A DNA stretch of 64,000 bases from contig NZ_JACGUT010000074.1 in assembly GCF_014076845.1 (NCBI RefSeq), positions 1-64,000 on the forward strand. The letters run 5' to 3'. Within the stretch, counting starts at the first letter, position 1, and every line of letters begins with the position of its first letter. The position numbers were made by a program, and so were the translations under genes. Source of the stretch: Colwellia sp. MB3u-41 (GTDB taxonomy: Bacteria > Pseudomonadota > Gammaproteobacteria > Enterobacterales > Alteromonadaceae). Below are positions 18,071 through 28,244 of this stretch, one piece after another. Below the pieces are notes generated by a model. The model did not search any database. It had not been told where the DNA came from and saw only the letters and a list, made by a program, of their open reading frames with translations.

Positions 18071-18234
18071 TTGATAAAAGATACTTTGCGATAAAACAAA
18101 GCAGTCTCCACTGACTGAATAAAGTTAACTAGATTATGCCACAACTTGATTACAGAGCAATTATAAAGGTTTTCTCGCCACCACTTGTGCTATCGCTTGG
18201 TTATAATTACCCGTATCTGAAACTGTTGCCCCTT
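18071..18234. repeat. Tandem duplication, copy B
   Basis: This is the second copy of the 163-164 bp unit. It contains the real 3' end of the methyltransferase gene (to 18161) plus a decayed remnant of glpK codons 2-9 (the minus strand of 18069-18088 still reads KYLLSI), in which the ATG is gone. The degenerate part no longer has coding value, whereas the methyltransferase part is kept identical to copy A. Confidence 0.95.
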
Positions 18235-18712
18235 CAAAATAGTGAATAATTTTCCAATCGGAAAAATGCTCAGCTAACTCCCCTACTTTTAATAAAAAAT
18301 TAGGATTTTTGGGGCGACCCAGTTCAGCCTGACCTAAGGTGAAGGTTTCATAAATAACGAGACCATTAGGGATTACTGCCGCTTTAATCTGCTCTATAAG
18401 TGGTCGGTGTAAGTAACGAAAAACCATTACCGCACGATAGCTTTTCTCTGCTAGTGGCTGAGAAAACGCTTGCTCAAAGTCAACGCGCCAAAAAGTGGCT
18501 AAAGTCGATTGATATTTATCTGCATCACGACTTATTGTTTGCTTAACATATCCTAATGACTCCTCGTTAATATCTGCAAAAGTCACTATTAAATTTTTTT
18601 CCAGACAAAACAAACCATTCCTGCCATTACCACACGCAAGATCTAAGATAGGTAATGGGCTTATCTGATCTTTGAGTTCGGGTAAATATTGGTTTAATAA
18701 TAATGAGTGCAT
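18161..18712 (-). CDS. Class I SAM-dependent methyltransferase (TehB-like)
   Basis: 183 residues with a Rossmann methyltransferase core. Motif I is ILDLACGNGRNGLFCLE (residues about 22-38), followed by VTFADINEESLGYV (acidic ribose-binding end of strand 2) and a strand-5 region GLVIYETFTLGQ. Small proteins of this type resemble TehB and thiopurine-type methyltransferases; the substrate is unknown. Its last 24 codons are duplicated as a fossil next to glpK. A strong hairpin terminator of the preceding ppiD transcript lies 30 bp before its start. Confidence 0.88.
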   Translation of the reverse strand: MHSLLLNQYLPELKDQISPLPILDLACGNGRNGLFCLEKNLIVTFADINEESLGYVKQTISRDADKYQSTLATFWRVDFEQAFSQPLAEKSYRAVMVFRYLHRPLIEQIKAAVIPNGLVIYETFTLGQAELGRPKNPNFLLKVGELAEHFSDWKIIHYFEGATVSDTGNYNQAIAQVVARKPL

Positions 18713-18741
18713 CAGTAGCTCTATTAGATGATAAACAATAA

Positions 18742-18771
18742 AAAAGGCTACAAATTAATTTGTAGCCTTTT
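18742..18771. terminator. Strong intrinsic terminator downstream of ppiD
   Basis: AAAAGGCTACAAATT and AATTTGTAGCCTTTT are perfect inverted repeats. On the minus strand a run of T follows the stem. It serves the ppiD transcript, which ends at 18847. Confidence 0.85.
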
Positions 18772-18846
18772 ATTTATTCAATACTAAATGTTTTATAAGT
18801 ATTGTTAATGCTTCTTAATCGCCAAATGGCTTAGTTGTTTAACAAC

Positions 18847-20760
18847 TTAAAACTGAGATGCTGGGGCTGTTATTACTTTACGGGTAATTTCAGCATCAAC
18901 TTTTAGTGCTTCAACAAAGCTTTGGTAAGCTGATTGTGCAAGTTGCTGAGTTTGTTGCTGAGCCATTCTCGGATCAACCGCTTTTTCAACATCACTGGTT
19001 ATAACTGCTTGAACTTCCAGTAAGGCTAAATCACCATTGTTTAATGTAACCGTTGTTGCTGAGATCATACCTTCACTTGGATGAGGTAATTTAAAAGCTT
19101 CTCGACTTAAGTTAGGTGCAATATCACCACCTGAGCGAGCAACATCAGTTTTTTCAACAAATACGGCGTTAACCGCTGCGAGTTGTTCTACAATATTATT
19201 ACCGGCTTTAAATGAAACAAGTAAAGAATCTGCTGTTGTTAACGCTTTCTCAGTCGCTTTCTCAGCAATCAAAGTTTCACGAATTTGTGCAGTAACTTCA
19301 CTAAGTGGTTTAACTTCTGCTGGTTGATACTCTTCTAAACGAATAACAATCGCTAAGGTATCACTCACTTCAATAATATCTGAATTCAAGTTCTCTTGAA
19401 GTACTAAGTCAGAGAAAGCAGCCTCTATCACTTTAGAATTATTAAACGGTGCCACGTTACCAAACTTACTTAACCAATCGGTCGAAATCACTTTTACATC
19501 AATAGCGTTAGCTGCATCGTATAAGCTATCAGGGTATTCAAAACTTAAACGTGCCATCTCTTGTTGTAATTCAAAAAACTTATCTTGTGCTTTTGATTCA
19601 CTTACTTTTAGCTGAAGCTCTTCTTTTACATCAACAAAAGCTTGAACTTTCTCAGCTTTTAAATCAGTTAGTTTGATTATATGAAAACCAAATTCACTTT
19701 CAACAATGCCACTAACACTATTAATATCAGTTAAAGCAAAGGCACCTTCGTCGAACCCATCGCCCATAGCGCCGCGTTCGATCCAATCTAAATCACCACC
19801 GTTTTCACCGCTGAAAGTATCATCTGAACTTTCTTTAGCTAAAGTAGCAAAATCTTCACCGGCATTAATACGCGCTAACAAAGCTTCGGCCGTTACTTTA
19901 GCCACAACTTCGTCGTCACCAAATTCAACAAGAATATGGGCAACACGGCGCTGTTCGTCTTCACGGTAGCTAGCAATATTTTCTTGATAATACGTTTTAA
20001 CGTCATCATCATTTACTTCAATTGTTTTTGCTATGTCATTAACATCAAGCGCAATGTAATTGAGCTTAACTTTTTCTTGGTTTTCAAAACGGGCTTGATT
20101 CGCTAAATAATATTGATTGATTTCGTCATCACTTAATTCAATACCTGTTTTAAATTGTTCAGCATTGATGGTTGCGAAGCGAACGTTGCGCTTTTGATTT
20201 TGTAAGGCATTCATCAGGTTTTCTTGGTACGGCAAGTTAAACTCACTTGCGACTAATCCTTGTGTTAATTGACGTCGAGTCATTTCAACACGTAAGTAGT
20301 CACGAAAGTCTGATGATTGATAAAAACCCGCTTGGTTTATCATCGCTAAATAACGGTTGTTGTCAAAAACACCCTCAATTTGAAATTCAGTCATTGTGCG
20401 AATTGTTGTCTTGATACGCTCGTCAGATACGCGAATAGACATATTAACCGTACTTTGATCAATCAATTTTTCATTGATTAAATTATCTAAAATACCGTTG
20501 CGGAAATTCGCCATGTAATTTTCATCGGCTGACAAAGTATCAAACATATCGCCAAATTGCTGTGCCATACGATTACGTTGTGCCTGATAGGATTTATTAA
20601 AGTCATCTTGCGATATTTTTTCACCGTTAACATCAGCAACCGATGTGTCTACTGAGTTGGTATAAGTACCAATTCCGGCTAAAGCAAAAGTTAAAATAAC
20701 TAAACCTAGGATTGATTTTGCGATCCATCCTTGTGAACCTTCTCGAATATTTTCTAACAT
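18847..20760 (-). CDS. ppiD: Periplasmic folding chaperone PpiD
   Basis: 637 residues, the usual PpiD length. An N-terminal transmembrane anchor (ILGLVILTFALAGIG, residues about 18-32) precedes a SurA-like N-domain (VADVNGEKISQDDFNKSYQA). A parvulin-type PPIase domain follows at about 270-365 (RRVAHILVEF, GGDLDWIERGAMGDGFDEGA, SEFGFHIIKL), then a C-terminal chaperone region. It is anchored in the inner membrane facing the periplasm and helps newly exported proteins at the Sec translocon. It is downstream of hupB, the standard gammaproteobacterial order. Confidence 0.95.
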   Translation of the reverse strand: MLENIREGSQGWIAKSILGLVILTFALAGIGTYTNSVDTSVADVNGEKISQDDFNKSYQAQRNRMAQQFGDMFDTLSADENYMANFRNGILDNLINEKLIDQSTVNMSIRVSDERIKTTIRTMTEFQIEGVFDNNRYLAMINQAGFYQSSDFRDYLRVEMTRRQLTQGLVASEFNLPYQENLMNALQNQKRNVRFATINAEQFKTGIELSDDEINQYYLANQARFENQEKVKLNYIALDVNDIAKTIEVNDDDVKTYYQENIASYREDEQRRVAHILVEFGDDEVVAKVTAEALLARINAGEDFATLAKESSDDTFSGENGGDLDWIERGAMGDGFDEGAFALTDINSVSGIVESEFGFHIIKLTDLKAEKVQAFVDVKEELQLKVSESKAQDKFFELQQEMARLSFEYPDSLYDAANAIDVKVISTDWLSKFGNVAPFNNSKVIEAAFSDLVLQENLNSDIIEVSDTLAIVIRLEEYQPAEVKPLSEVTAQIRETLIAEKATEKALTTADSLLVSFKAGNNIVEQLAAVNAVFVEKTDVARSGGDIAPNLSREAFKLPHPSEGMISATTVTLNNGDLALLEVQAVITSDVEKAVDPRMAQQQTQQLAQSAYQSFVEALKVDAEITRKVITAPASQF

Positions 20761-20894
20761 CTTTTTCTCTATTTATTACGACAGATATTTCTTGTTCAGG
20801 ATTCTATCAGAAGCATCACTGAGCTTGAAGTAGCAGACGAAGATTTAATTATGTTTAGTGATATAAATGAAGCTGTTTATTGAAAATCTAAAAT

Positions 20895-20923
20895 AAAAAA
20901 AGCCTTCGTTTAAAAAGGCTTTT
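20895..20923 (-). terminator. Intrinsic terminator of hupB
   Basis: AAAAGCCTT and AAGGCTTTT form the stem, followed on the minus strand by a T-run. A second perfect 10-bp hairpin (AATTATCTAC/GTAGATAATT, 20927-20955) overlaps the hupB stop codon just before it, making a tandem structure at the 3' end. Confidence 0.8.
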
Positions 20924-20953
20924 CTAAATTATCTACAAAATTTAAGTAGATAA

Positions 20954-21229
20954 TTATGGATTAACTGAATCTTTTAATGCTTTACCAGCTTTAAACGCTG
21001 GAATTTTAGCTGCAGCAATTTGAATAGTTGCACCCGTTTGTGGGTTGCGGCCAGTGCGAGCTGCACGGTCACGTACTGAGAAAGTACCAAAACCAACTAG
21101 AGCTACTTGCTCACCATCTTTTAATTCGTCTGTAACAGCTTCAATAAATGAATCTAACGCACGACCAGCAGCAGCTTTAGAGATGTCTGCACCAGCAGCG
21201 ATTTTTTCTATTAGTTGAGATTTGTTCAC
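20954..21229 (-). CDS. hupB: DNA-binding protein HU-beta
   Basis: 91 residues, exactly the HU size. It contains the dimerisation helices [20 protein letters not shown], the DNA-intercalating arm with RTGRNPQTG (Pro at the arm tip), and the C-terminal helix [15 protein letters not shown]. It is a nucleoid-associated architectural protein that bends DNA. It sits between lon and ppiD as in most Gammaproteobacteria. The ribosome site AGGGG is a few bases upstream of the ATG. Confidence 0.97.
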   Translation of the reverse strand: MNKSQLIEKIAAGADISKAAAGRALDSFIEAVTDELKDGEQVALVGFGTFSVRDRAARTGRNPQTGATIQIAAAKIPAFKAGKALKDSVNP

Positions 21230-21513
21230 AAGTATTCCCCTTCAATTGTTATTATTCAATGCCATCATTTGTTTTAGCGTCCTGCGGAAGCATTTTGTAT
21301 TTAGCTTCTTTTGAACATCAAGCACTGTGTTTAAGAAAATAAAATTATTATTTATTTTTATCTTAGCTAAACCCCATATATACATAGGGGTATAGCGTTA
21401 TCAGCGACATTAACTTACCATAGTTTCAGCGTTTGAAAAGCAAAAATCACTGTTTTTTGTTATTTAATTGCAATTTATTCTTTAATTTACTAAAAAAACA
21501 GCAATTTTCTAGG

Positions 21514-23862
21514 TTAGTCACCTAATTTGAATTTTTCTACCTGATGCTCTAAGGCAATATCGAGCACCTCTTCTATCCATTTTACCGGATGGATAACCAA
21601 ATCACCTTTGACATTGTCAGGAATTTCTTCCAAATCACGTTCATTATCTTTTGGAATAATGACTGTTTTAATACCACCACGATGAGCTGCCAATAACTTT
21701 TCTTTTAAACCCCCAATAGGAAGTACTTCACCACGAAGGGTAATTTCACCCGTCATAGCAACATCAGCTCTGACAGGATTACCTGTTAGGCTAGAAACTA
21801 ATGCCGTGCACATACCAACACCCGCACTGGGTCCATCTTTTGGTGTAGCACCTTCAGGAACATGTACGTGAATATCACGTTTTTCATGAAAGTCGGCGTT
21901 AATGCGAAATTTATCCGCTCGACTTCGCACAACAGTCATCGCCGCTTGTATAGACTCCTGCATAACGTCACCTAACGAGCCCGTGTAAGTCAATTTGCCT
22001 TTGCCAGGTACAGAAGCTGTTTCTATGGTCAATAACTCACCACCTACTGATGTCCACGCTAGACCAGTCACTTGACCAATTCTATTTTCACTATCAGCTT
22101 TACCATAATCAAAACGTTGTACACCCAAGAATTCAGATAAGTTATCTTGATTGATGGTAACTTTCTTAATGGCTTTATCTAATAAAATAGCCTTCACTGC
22201 TTTACGGCATAGTTTTGATATTTCACGTTCTAAGCCACGTACACCGGCTTCTCGGGTGTAGTAGCGAATAATACCCATAATGGCACTGTCTTCAATTGAA
22301 ATTTCTTTCTCTTTTAAACCATTACGACCAATTTGCTTATCAAGTAAGTGATTTTTAGCAATATTAAGCTTTTCATCTTCGGTATAACCCGATAAACGAA
22401 TAACTTCCATACGATCAAGTAAAGGCCCTGGAATATCCATACTATTCGATGTTGCTACAAACATCACATCCGATAAGTCGTAATCTACTTCAAGGTAATG
22501 GTCGTTAAACGTCGTATTTTGTTCTGGGTCAAGCACCTCTAATAACGCAGAAGCGGGATCGCCTCGCATATCAGACGCCATTTTATCTATTTCATCTAAT
22601 AAAAATAGTGGGTTCTTCACCCCTACTTTGGCAATTTTTTGAATTAACTTACCGGGTAAAGAACCAATATACGTGCGTCGGTGGCCACGTATTTCAGCTT
22701 CATCACGAACACCACCTAATGCCATACGCACATATTTACGTCCAGTAGATTTAGCAATCGATTGTCCTAAAGACGTCTTACCTACTCCTGGAGGGCCAAC
22801 TAAACAAAGAATAGGTCCTTTTAATTGGCTAACGCGTTGTTGTACTGCTAGGTATTCTAAAATGCGTTCTTTGACTTTATCTAAACCGTAATGATCTTTG
22901 TCCAAAATGTCTTGTGCTAGTTTCAAGTTACGCTTTAGTTTGCTGCGCTTCTTCCAAGGGACACTAATCATCCAGTCGATATAAGAACGAACAACGGTTG
23001 CTTCTGCTGACATCGGCGACATCATTTTTAACTTACGTACTTCAGCTAAAGTCTTTTCTTTTGCTTCTTCAGGCATTTGAGCGTCTTCAATTTGCTTTTC
23101 AAGCTGCTCAACTTCATTTGTTCCTTCTTCGTCATCACCTAATTCTTTCTGAATAGCCTTCATTTGCTCATTCAAATAGTATTCGCGCTGACTTTTCTCC
23201 ATTTGCTTTTTAACACGGGTGCGAATTTTCTTTTCAACTTGTAGTAAGTCAATCTCGCCTTCCATCAGTGCCATTAAGTATTCTAAACGTTGAGCAACAT
23301 TCTCAATTTCTAGCACTTTTTGTTTTTCAGCTAACTTTAATGGCATATGTGCAGCCATGGTGTCAGCTAATTGTTCAGCATCGTCAATACCTGAAACTGA
23401 CGTTAATACTTCAGGTGGTATTTTTTTATTGAGTTTTACGTAACCTTCAAACTGAGAAATAGCGGAGCGAACCAATACTTCACAATCGTCTTCGTTAACA
23501 GTTTCTACGTCGAGAAACTCAATATTGGCAGTGAAGTATTCTTGTGTTTCAACAAAGTCAGTGATGCGAGCTCTACGTGCCCCTTCAACTAATACTTTTA
23601 CTGTGCCGTCAGGTAGCTTTAACATTTGCAAAATAGTAGCGATAGTGCCCGCTCTATAAACATCATCTGCGGTTGGGTCGTCAACTGCCGCGTCTTTTTG
23701 GGCAACAAGAAAAACCTGCTTGTCATTTTCCATCGCGATATCTAAACAGCGAATAGATTTTTCGCGACCTACAAATAATGGGATCACCATTTGGGGATAA
23801 ACAACAACGTCGCGCAAGGCTAAAACAGGAATTTCATTGATACCAGATAACTCTTCGGTCAT
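21514..23862 (-). CDS. lon: ATP-dependent Lon protease
   Basis: 782 residues (E. coli Lon is 784). The N-domain begins with IPVLALRDVVVYPQMVIPLF. The AAA+ domain carries Walker A GPPGVGKTSLGQSIA and Walker B PLFLLDEIDKM. The protease domain carries the catalytic Ser in PKDGPSAGVGM and Lys in GGLKEKLLAAHRGG. It degrades damaged and regulatory proteins in the cytoplasm. It is likely heat-shock controlled: a good sigma32-type promoter lies at 23911-23938. Confidence 0.98.
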   Translation of the reverse strand: MTEELSGINEIPVLALRDVVVYPQMVIPLFVGREKSIRCLDIAMENDKQVFLVAQKDAAVDDPTADDVYRAGTIATILQMLKLPDGTVKVLVEGARRARITDFVETQEYFTANIEFLDVETVNEDDCEVLVRSAISQFEGYVKLNKKIPPEVLTSVSGIDDAEQLADTMAAHMPLKLAEKQKVLEIENVAQRLEYLMALMEGEIDLLQVEKKIRTRVKKQMEKSQREYYLNEQMKAIQKELGDDEEGTNEVEQLEKQIEDAQMPEEAKEKTLAEVRKLKMMSPMSAEATVVRSYIDWMISVPWKKRSKLKRNLKLAQDILDKDHYGLDKVKERILEYLAVQQRVSQLKGPILCLVGPPGVGKTSLGQSIAKSTGRKYVRMALGGVRDEAEIRGHRRTYIGSLPGKLIQKIAKVGVKNPLFLLDEIDKMASDMRGDPASALLEVLDPEQNTTFNDHYLEVDYDLSDVMFVATSNSMDIPGPLLDRMEVIRLSGYTEDEKLNIAKNHLLDKQIGRNGLKEKEISIEDSAIMGIIRYYTREAGVRGLEREISKLCRKAVKAILLDKAIKKVTINQDNLSEFLGVQRFDYGKADSENRIGQVTGLAWTSVGGELLTIETASVPGKGKLTYTGSLGDVMQESIQAAMTVVRSRADKFRINADFHEKRDIHVHVPEGATPKDGPSAGVGMCTALVSSLTGNPVRADVAMTGEITLRGEVLPIGGLKEKLLAAHRGGIKTVIIPKDNERDLEEIPDNVKGDLVIHPVKWIEEVLDIALEHQVEKFKLGD

Positions 23863-23910
23863 AGGTTACTCTCTCGAAAATCAGTAGGGAAAAAATTGTA
23901 GTTAAAAAGT

Positions 23911-23938
23911 ATATGGGGATTTTAGTAAAGCTTTCAAC
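23911..23938 (-). promoter_or_regulatory. Sigma32-type heat-shock promoter of lon
   Basis: On the minus strand GTTGAAA (-35, 23932-23938) is followed after 13 bp by CCCCATAT (-10, 23911-23918). The sigma32 consensus is CTTGAAA-N11-16-CCCCATNT, so only the first base differs. It lies about 50 bp before the lon start. Confidence 0.85.
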
Positions 23939-23950
23939 GGATAGACAAAA

Positions 23951-23988
23951 AAAAAGAGCTAAATGACCAATGTCACATAACTCTTTTT
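23951..23988 (-). terminator. Intrinsic terminator downstream of clpX
   Basis: AAAAAGAG and CTCTTTTT pair at the base, with TGAC and GTCA pairing further in. On the minus strand at least eight T follow. It ends the clpX transcript ahead of the lon promoter. Confidence 0.85.
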
Positions 23989-24020
23989 ATCGAAACACCT
24001 AAAAAATTAGCAATGAACGG

Positions 24021-25298
24021 CTATTCGCTCGCTATTTTTTCCTGCGGGGTATCATAAATAATAATAGGTTTTGACTCGCCTCTTATTACCGTTTCATCAA
24101 CAACAACTTTTACAGCGTCGTCCATTGATGGTAATTCATACATCGTATCAAGTAAGACACTTTCAACGATTGAACGTAAACCACGTGCACCTGTTTTACG
24201 AACCATTGCTTTGTGAGCAATAGCAATAAGGGCATCTTCTCTAAATTCGAGTTCAACATTTTCCATGTCAAATAAAGCGCCAAACTGCTTAGTTAACGCA
24301 TTTTTAGGCTCTTGCAATATCTGAATTAATGCATCTTCATCAAGTTCTGTTAACGTAGCAACAACAGGTAAGCGACCAATAAATTCTGGAATTAGACCAT
24401 ATTTGATAAGATCTTCAGGCTCGACATCTTGTAAATGTTGCGTAAGTGTTTTTTTGCTGTCTTTGCCACGAACTTCTGCGCCAAAACCAATACCAGCACC
24501 TGTATGAGAGCGTTGCTCAACGACTTTATCTAAACCGGCAAAAGCACCGCCACAGATAAATAAGATTTTTGAGGTATCAACCTGCAAAAACTCTTGCTGA
24601 GGATGTTTACGCCCACCTTGTGGTGGCACTGAAGCAATGGTACCTTCAATCAATTTCAACAATGCTTGTTGAACACCTTCGCCTGAAACATCGCGAGTGA
24701 TTGATGGATTATCAGATTTACGCGAAATTTTATCAATTTCATCAATGTAAACAATACCACGCTGTGCTTTTTCTACGTCGTAGTCACATTTTTGTAAAAG
24801 CTTTTGAATGATGTTTTCAACATCTTCACCAACATAACCTGCTTCAGTTAATGTTGTTGCGTCTGCCATTGTAAATGGCACATCGAGTAAACGTGCTAAG
24901 GTTTCAGCAAGTAATGTTTTACCACTCCCTGTTGGACCAATCAGTAAAATGTTACTTTTACTTAGTTCAATACCATTATGAGAATCACCATTGCGTAAAC
25001 GTTTATAATGGTTATAAACCGCTACTGATAATACTTTCTTTGCGTGATCTTGACCAATAACGTAGTCGTCTAAACTTTCACGAATTTCTATAGGCGTTGG
25101 TAAGCTTTCTTTTTCTTCTTTCGGGGAAATTTCTTTTATTTCTTCACGAATAATATCGTTGCACAGTTCAACACACTCGTCACAAACAAACACTGATGGA
25201 CCAGCAATAAGTTTACGAACCTCGTGTTGGCTCTTGCCACAAAACGAACAATACAAAAGCTTGCCGTTATCACCGTCACCATTTTTAATATCGGTCAT
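24021..25298 (-). CDS. clpX: ClpX ATPase subunit of ClpXP
   Basis: 425 residues. The N-terminal C4 zinc-binding domain is seen as [12 protein letters not shown] and [11 protein letters not shown]. The AAA+ core has Walker [16 protein letters not shown], Walker [14 protein letters not shown] and sensor region [13 protein letters not shown]. It contains the pore-loop GYVGEDVE, and the IGF-like ClpP-docking loop is seen as [10 protein letters not shown]. It unfolds tagged substrates and feeds ClpP. It follows clpP by 81 bp in the same direction. Confidence 0.98.
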   Translation of the reverse strand: MTDIKNGDGDNGKLLYCSFCGKSQHEVRKLIAGPSVFVCDECVELCNDIIREEIKEISPKEEKESLPTPIEIRESLDDYVIGQDHAKKVLSVAVYNHYKRLRNGDSHNGIELSKSNILLIGPTGSGKTLLAETLARLLDVPFTMADATTLTEAGYVGEDVENIIQKLLQKCDYDVEKAQRGIVYIDEIDKISRKSDNPSITRDVSGEGVQQALLKLIEGTIASVPPQGGRKHPQQEFLQVDTSKILFICGGAFAGLDKVVEQRSHTGAGIGFGAEVRGKDSKKTLTQHLQDVEPEDLIKYGLIPEFIGRLPVVATLTELDEDALIQILQEPKNALTKQFGALFDMENVELEFREDALIAIAHKAMVRKTGARGLRSIVESVLLDTMYELPSMDDAVKVVVDETVIRGESKPIIIYDTPQEKIASE

Positions 25299-25379
25299 AC
25301 GGAACCTCTAATTCTTTTAATTGCTAATACAGATACTGTTAAGTATTTCATAATTTATCTAGATCACAAAGCTGTGAAA

Positions 25380-26018
25380 TTATTTATCTAATCTTTCTGA
25401 TAATATGGAGTCAACTATTCCATATTCAACCGCACTTTCTGCACTTAAGAAATTATCACGGTCTGTGTCATGAGCAACTTTTTCTAACGACTGGCCAGTA
25501 TGCTCTGCCATTAGGGTGTTTAATTTATTTTTAATGTAAAGAATTTCTTTTGCATGAATTTCGAAATCAGAGGCTTGACCTTGGAAACCACCCAATGGCT
25601 GATGAATCATCACACGAGCATTAGGTAGGCAATAACGTTTACCTTTTTCGCCACCTGATAATAAAAATGCCCCCATACTTGCCGCTTGACCAATACACAC
25701 AGTACTGATGTTAGGTTTGATAAACTTCATTGTATCGTAAATAGCCATACCTGCAGTTACTGAGCCGCCGGGAGAGTTAATATATAAATATATATCTTTG
25801 TCTGGACTTTCAGACTCAAGAAACAATAATTGAGCAACAATTAAATTTGCCATGTGATCTTCAACTTGACCACATAAGAAAATAACACGCTCTTTTAAAA
25901 GTCTTGAATAAATATCGAACGAGCGCTCACCCTTAGGTGTTTGCTCAATAACCATTGGCACTAAAGCACTATCGATAGTGCTGGTGATTTTCTGAGAATT
26001 ATTGTGAGAAGTAAACAA
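25380..26018 (-). CDS. clpP: ClpP protease proteolytic subunit
   Basis: 212 residues. The catalytic Ser114 is in [12 protein letters not shown] and His139 in [11 protein letters not shown]; the Asp is in the C-terminal [15 protein letters not shown] region. [19 protein letters not shown] forms the oxyanion/handle part. The first 15-20 residues are the propeptide-like lead. It forms tetradecamers with ClpX or ClpA. An AAAGGAAA ribosome site precedes the ATG. A terminator and a candidate promoter separate it from tig. Confidence 0.98.
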   Translation of the reverse strand: MFTSHNNSQKITSTIDSALVPMVIEQTPKGERSFDIYSRLLKERVIFLCGQVEDHMANLIVAQLLFLESESPDKDIYLYINSPGGSVTAGMAIYDTMKFIKPNISTVCIGQAASMGAFLLSGGEKGKRYCLPNARVMIHQPLGGFQGQASDFEIHAKEILYIKNKLNTLMAEHTGQSLEKVAHDTDRDNFLSAESAVEYGIVDSILSERLDK

Positions 26019-26041
26019 CTAAAATTTCCTTTCTATATAAA

Positions 26042-26073
26042 AAATGGCTCGTATGTCCCCATACCAGCCATTT
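26042..26073 (-). terminator. Intrinsic terminator of tig
   Basis: AAATGGCT and AGCCATTT form the outer stem, GTATG and CATAC the inner one. On the minus strand the stem is followed by TTTTTT. It lies between tig (ends 26218) and clpP (starts 26018). Confidence 0.8.
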
Positions 26074-26098
26074 AAGCGATTGCTTGACATAATGTCAA
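26070..26098 (-). promoter_or_regulatory. Candidate sigma70 promoter of clpP
   Basis: On the minus strand TTGACA (26093-26098) and TTAAAT (26070-26075) are 17 bp apart. The -35 lies in a TTGACATTATGTCAA palindrome. The -10 touches the tig terminator stem, so the clpP leader would begin inside that hairpin. It is a plausible arrangement but unproven. Confidence 0.45.
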
Positions 26099-26217
26099 TC
26101 GAAAAGGTCACCCAATTTAAATTTGTTTCAATAAAATGCTACAAATTTAGTCAATCGGTACATACCAAGCCTATTAAGTTTCTTTGCTCTGTGACAAAAA
26201 CCTTAGGAGCCTCAGTA

Positions 26218-27525
26218 TTATTTACCTTCTGGGTTCATAATATCTTTGAAGCTAGCTTTTTTATTGTTAACTTTTGCACTTTCAAGTAACAACTCAACAG
26301 CTTGCTCTTCTAATGCAACATTTTGCATTTGTTGATTAAGCTCTTTGTTTGTTGCGTAGTACTCAATAACTTCTTTTGGATCTTCGTAAGCTGATGCTGC
26401 AGATGCAATTAATTCGTTAACTTTGTTCTCGTCAACTTTCAATTGATTAATCTTGATCACTTCACCGAGTAATAAGCCAACTTTAACACGACGTTTAGCT
26501 TGCTCTTCGAACATGTCAGCTGGAAGCTCTGGCATGTTGTTAGGGTCCATTTGACCCGCAAAACGTTGCATAGCTTGCTTACGTAAAACATCAATTTCTT
26601 GAGCAATTAATGCTTTAGGAATTTCTACTTCGTTAGCTTCTAATAAGCCTTCAATAACTTGCTCTTTAACCTTGGCTTTTACGGCTTGAGTTAACTCACG
26701 CGTCATATTAGTGCTGACTTCCGTACGTAGTGCTTCAACACCACCGGCTTCAACACCAAACAATTTAGCAAAATCTTCATCAACTGTCGGTAAGACTGGA
26801 CCTTCAGTGCTATGAAGAACGATATCAAACTCTGCTTCTTTACCCTTAAGGTTTTCAGCATGGTAATCATCAGGGAAAGTGACTTTAATTGTTTTTTCAT
26901 CGCCAGCTTTCATGCCAGTAATTTCTTTTTCAAAACCTGGGATCATGCGACCAGCGCCTAATTCAAGTTCGAAACCTTTAGCTTCACCACCTTCAAAAAT
27001 GTCACCGTCAACACGACCAGTAAAGTCTAAAACAAGTTTATCGCCCGTCTTAGTTTTACGCTTATTTTCTTTCCACGTTTTGTGTTGATTTTGTAATGTA
27101 ATGAACATTTCATCTAAATCAGCATCAGTAACTTCAACATCAGGACGCTCAACGTTAATGGAGTCTAAGCCCGTTAAAGTAACTTCTGGATAAATTTCAA
27201 AAGTCGCTTCAAATTCTAACGCTTTGCCATCTTCATTGCTTTTAGCAACAAAACTTGGACGGCCGGCAGGATTCATTTTTTCTGCAACGATTGCATCAAC
27301 AAAGTTACGTTGCATTAATTCACCAGCAACTTCTTGACGAACTGATTGACCGTAACGCTTTTGGATAACAGTCGCAGGTACTTTACCTGGACGGAAACCA
27401 TTAATTCGTTGGGTTTTTGATATATGACGAAGACGGTTTTTTACTTCTACATCTACTGATTCTGCAGGAACAGAAATAGTTAACTTACGTTCCAAACCTT
27501 GTGTAGTCTCTACTGAAACTTGCAT
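26218..27525 (-). CDS. tig: Trigger factor
   Basis: 435 residues. The ribosome-binding domain carries the signature [17 protein letters not shown] (residues about 43-60). The FKBP-type PPIase domain (about 150-245) contains [16 protein letters not shown] and [20 protein letters not shown]. The C-terminal arms contain [14 protein letters not shown]. It binds nascent chains at the ribosome exit tunnel. The ribosome site GAGGT is well placed before the ATG. It is the first gene of the tig-clpP-clpX-lon-hupB-ppiD block. Confidence 0.98.
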   Translation of the reverse strand: MQVSVETTQGLERKLTISVPAESVDVEVKNRLRHISKTQRINGFRPGKVPATVIQKRYGQSVRQEVAGELMQRNFVDAIVAEKMNPAGRPSFVAKSNEDGKALEFEATFEIYPEVTLTGLDSINVERPDVEVTDADLDEMFITLQNQHKTWKENKRKTKTGDKLVLDFTGRVDGDIFEGGEAKGFELELGAGRMIPGFEKEITGMKAGDEKTIKVTFPDDYHAENLKGKEAEFDIVLHSTEGPVLPTVDEDFAKLFGVEAGGVEALRTEVSTNMTRELTQAVKAKVKEQVIEGLLEANEVEIPKALIAQEIDVLRKQAMQRFAGQMDPNNMPELPADMFEEQAKRRVKVGLLLGEVIKINQLKVDENKVNELIASAASAYEDPKEVIEYYATNKELNQQMQNVALEEQAVELLLESAKVNNKKASFKDIMNPEGK

Positions 27526-27900
27526 TTTAATACCTCAAAACTTAGCGTTTTAGTAACGCTTTCAATAACACAACTACTTCACAGCTTAATATAGCCAAAG
27601 AGTGTGACGTTTGTAGCCCTATAACCAACGCTACAGAAGCCCGAAAAATCCAAGCAAACAACCTAGATTTTAAAATAATGACGCGAAATTATAGCGATGC
27701 TTGATATAAGAGTCGACCCCTTAATCGCGTTATTTTTGACTTATTTTTAAAATCAGTGAAAAAAACAGAAAAAAATAGACTGTAATGACTTTATTTAAGA
27801 TCAATAATTATGGTTATACGAAAAATTCAAAAAGATATTTATTTATAATGAAGTATTTAGAAGAAGAATTATTGAAGTTAATATTTTATAAAATAAGAAG
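27526..27900. other. Intergenic between the tRNA operon and tig
   Basis: No gene. AGCGTT and AACGCT form a small hairpin at 27544-27560 in the tig leader. The 3' end of the tRNA operon must lie in this stretch, but no good terminator was seen; TATTTTATAAAATA (about 27881-27894) is a weak palindrome only. Confidence 0.5.
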
Positions 27901-27977
27901 TGGTCGGTGATGCAAGATTCGAACTTGCGACCCCTTGGACCCAAACCAAGTGCGCTACCAAGCTGCGCTAATCACCG
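27901..27977 (-). tRNA. tRNA-Pro (anticodon TGG), distal copy
   Basis: 77 nt with the cloverleaf: acceptor CGGTGAT/ATCACCG, anticodon stem CTTGG/CCAAG with loop TTTGGGT (anticodon TGG), T-loop GTTCGAATC, discriminator A and encoded CCA. It is the last gene of a four-tRNA operon. The mature sequence is identical to the copy at 28245-28321. Confidence 0.97.
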
Positions 27978-28027
27978 ACATTTATTCTATTTCATTACAA
28001 TATCTAACATCATTTCTTGAGAAGAAA

Positions 28028-28103
28028 TGGGGTGGCTAAAGGGACTTGAACCCTCGACAACCGGAATCACAATCCGGGGCTCTACCAACTGAGCTATAGC
28101 CAC
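28028..28103 (-). tRNA. tRNA-His (anticodon GTG)
   Basis: 76 nt plus the expected extra G(-1) encoded at 28104, which faces discriminator C73. Acceptor GTGGCTA/TAGCCAC, anticodon stem CCGGA/TCCGG with loop TTGTGAT, T-loop GTTCAAGTC, encoded CCA. Third gene of the operon. Confidence 0.97.
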
Positions 28104-28120
28104 CATTGTAAAATATTGTT

Positions 28121-28197
<77 letters not shown>

Positions 28198-28244
28198 ACA
28201 TTACCTACAGGCCAAATTTTTAGTTATTAACATAATTAAAAAAG

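Noticed and set aside
26084-26098. TTGACATAATGTCAA as a third site of the Crp/Fnr-type regulator
   Set aside because: The half-sites are in the opposite order with a 3-bp centre, so the geometry differs from TGTCA-N6-TGACA; it is better read as part of a sigma70 -35 region.
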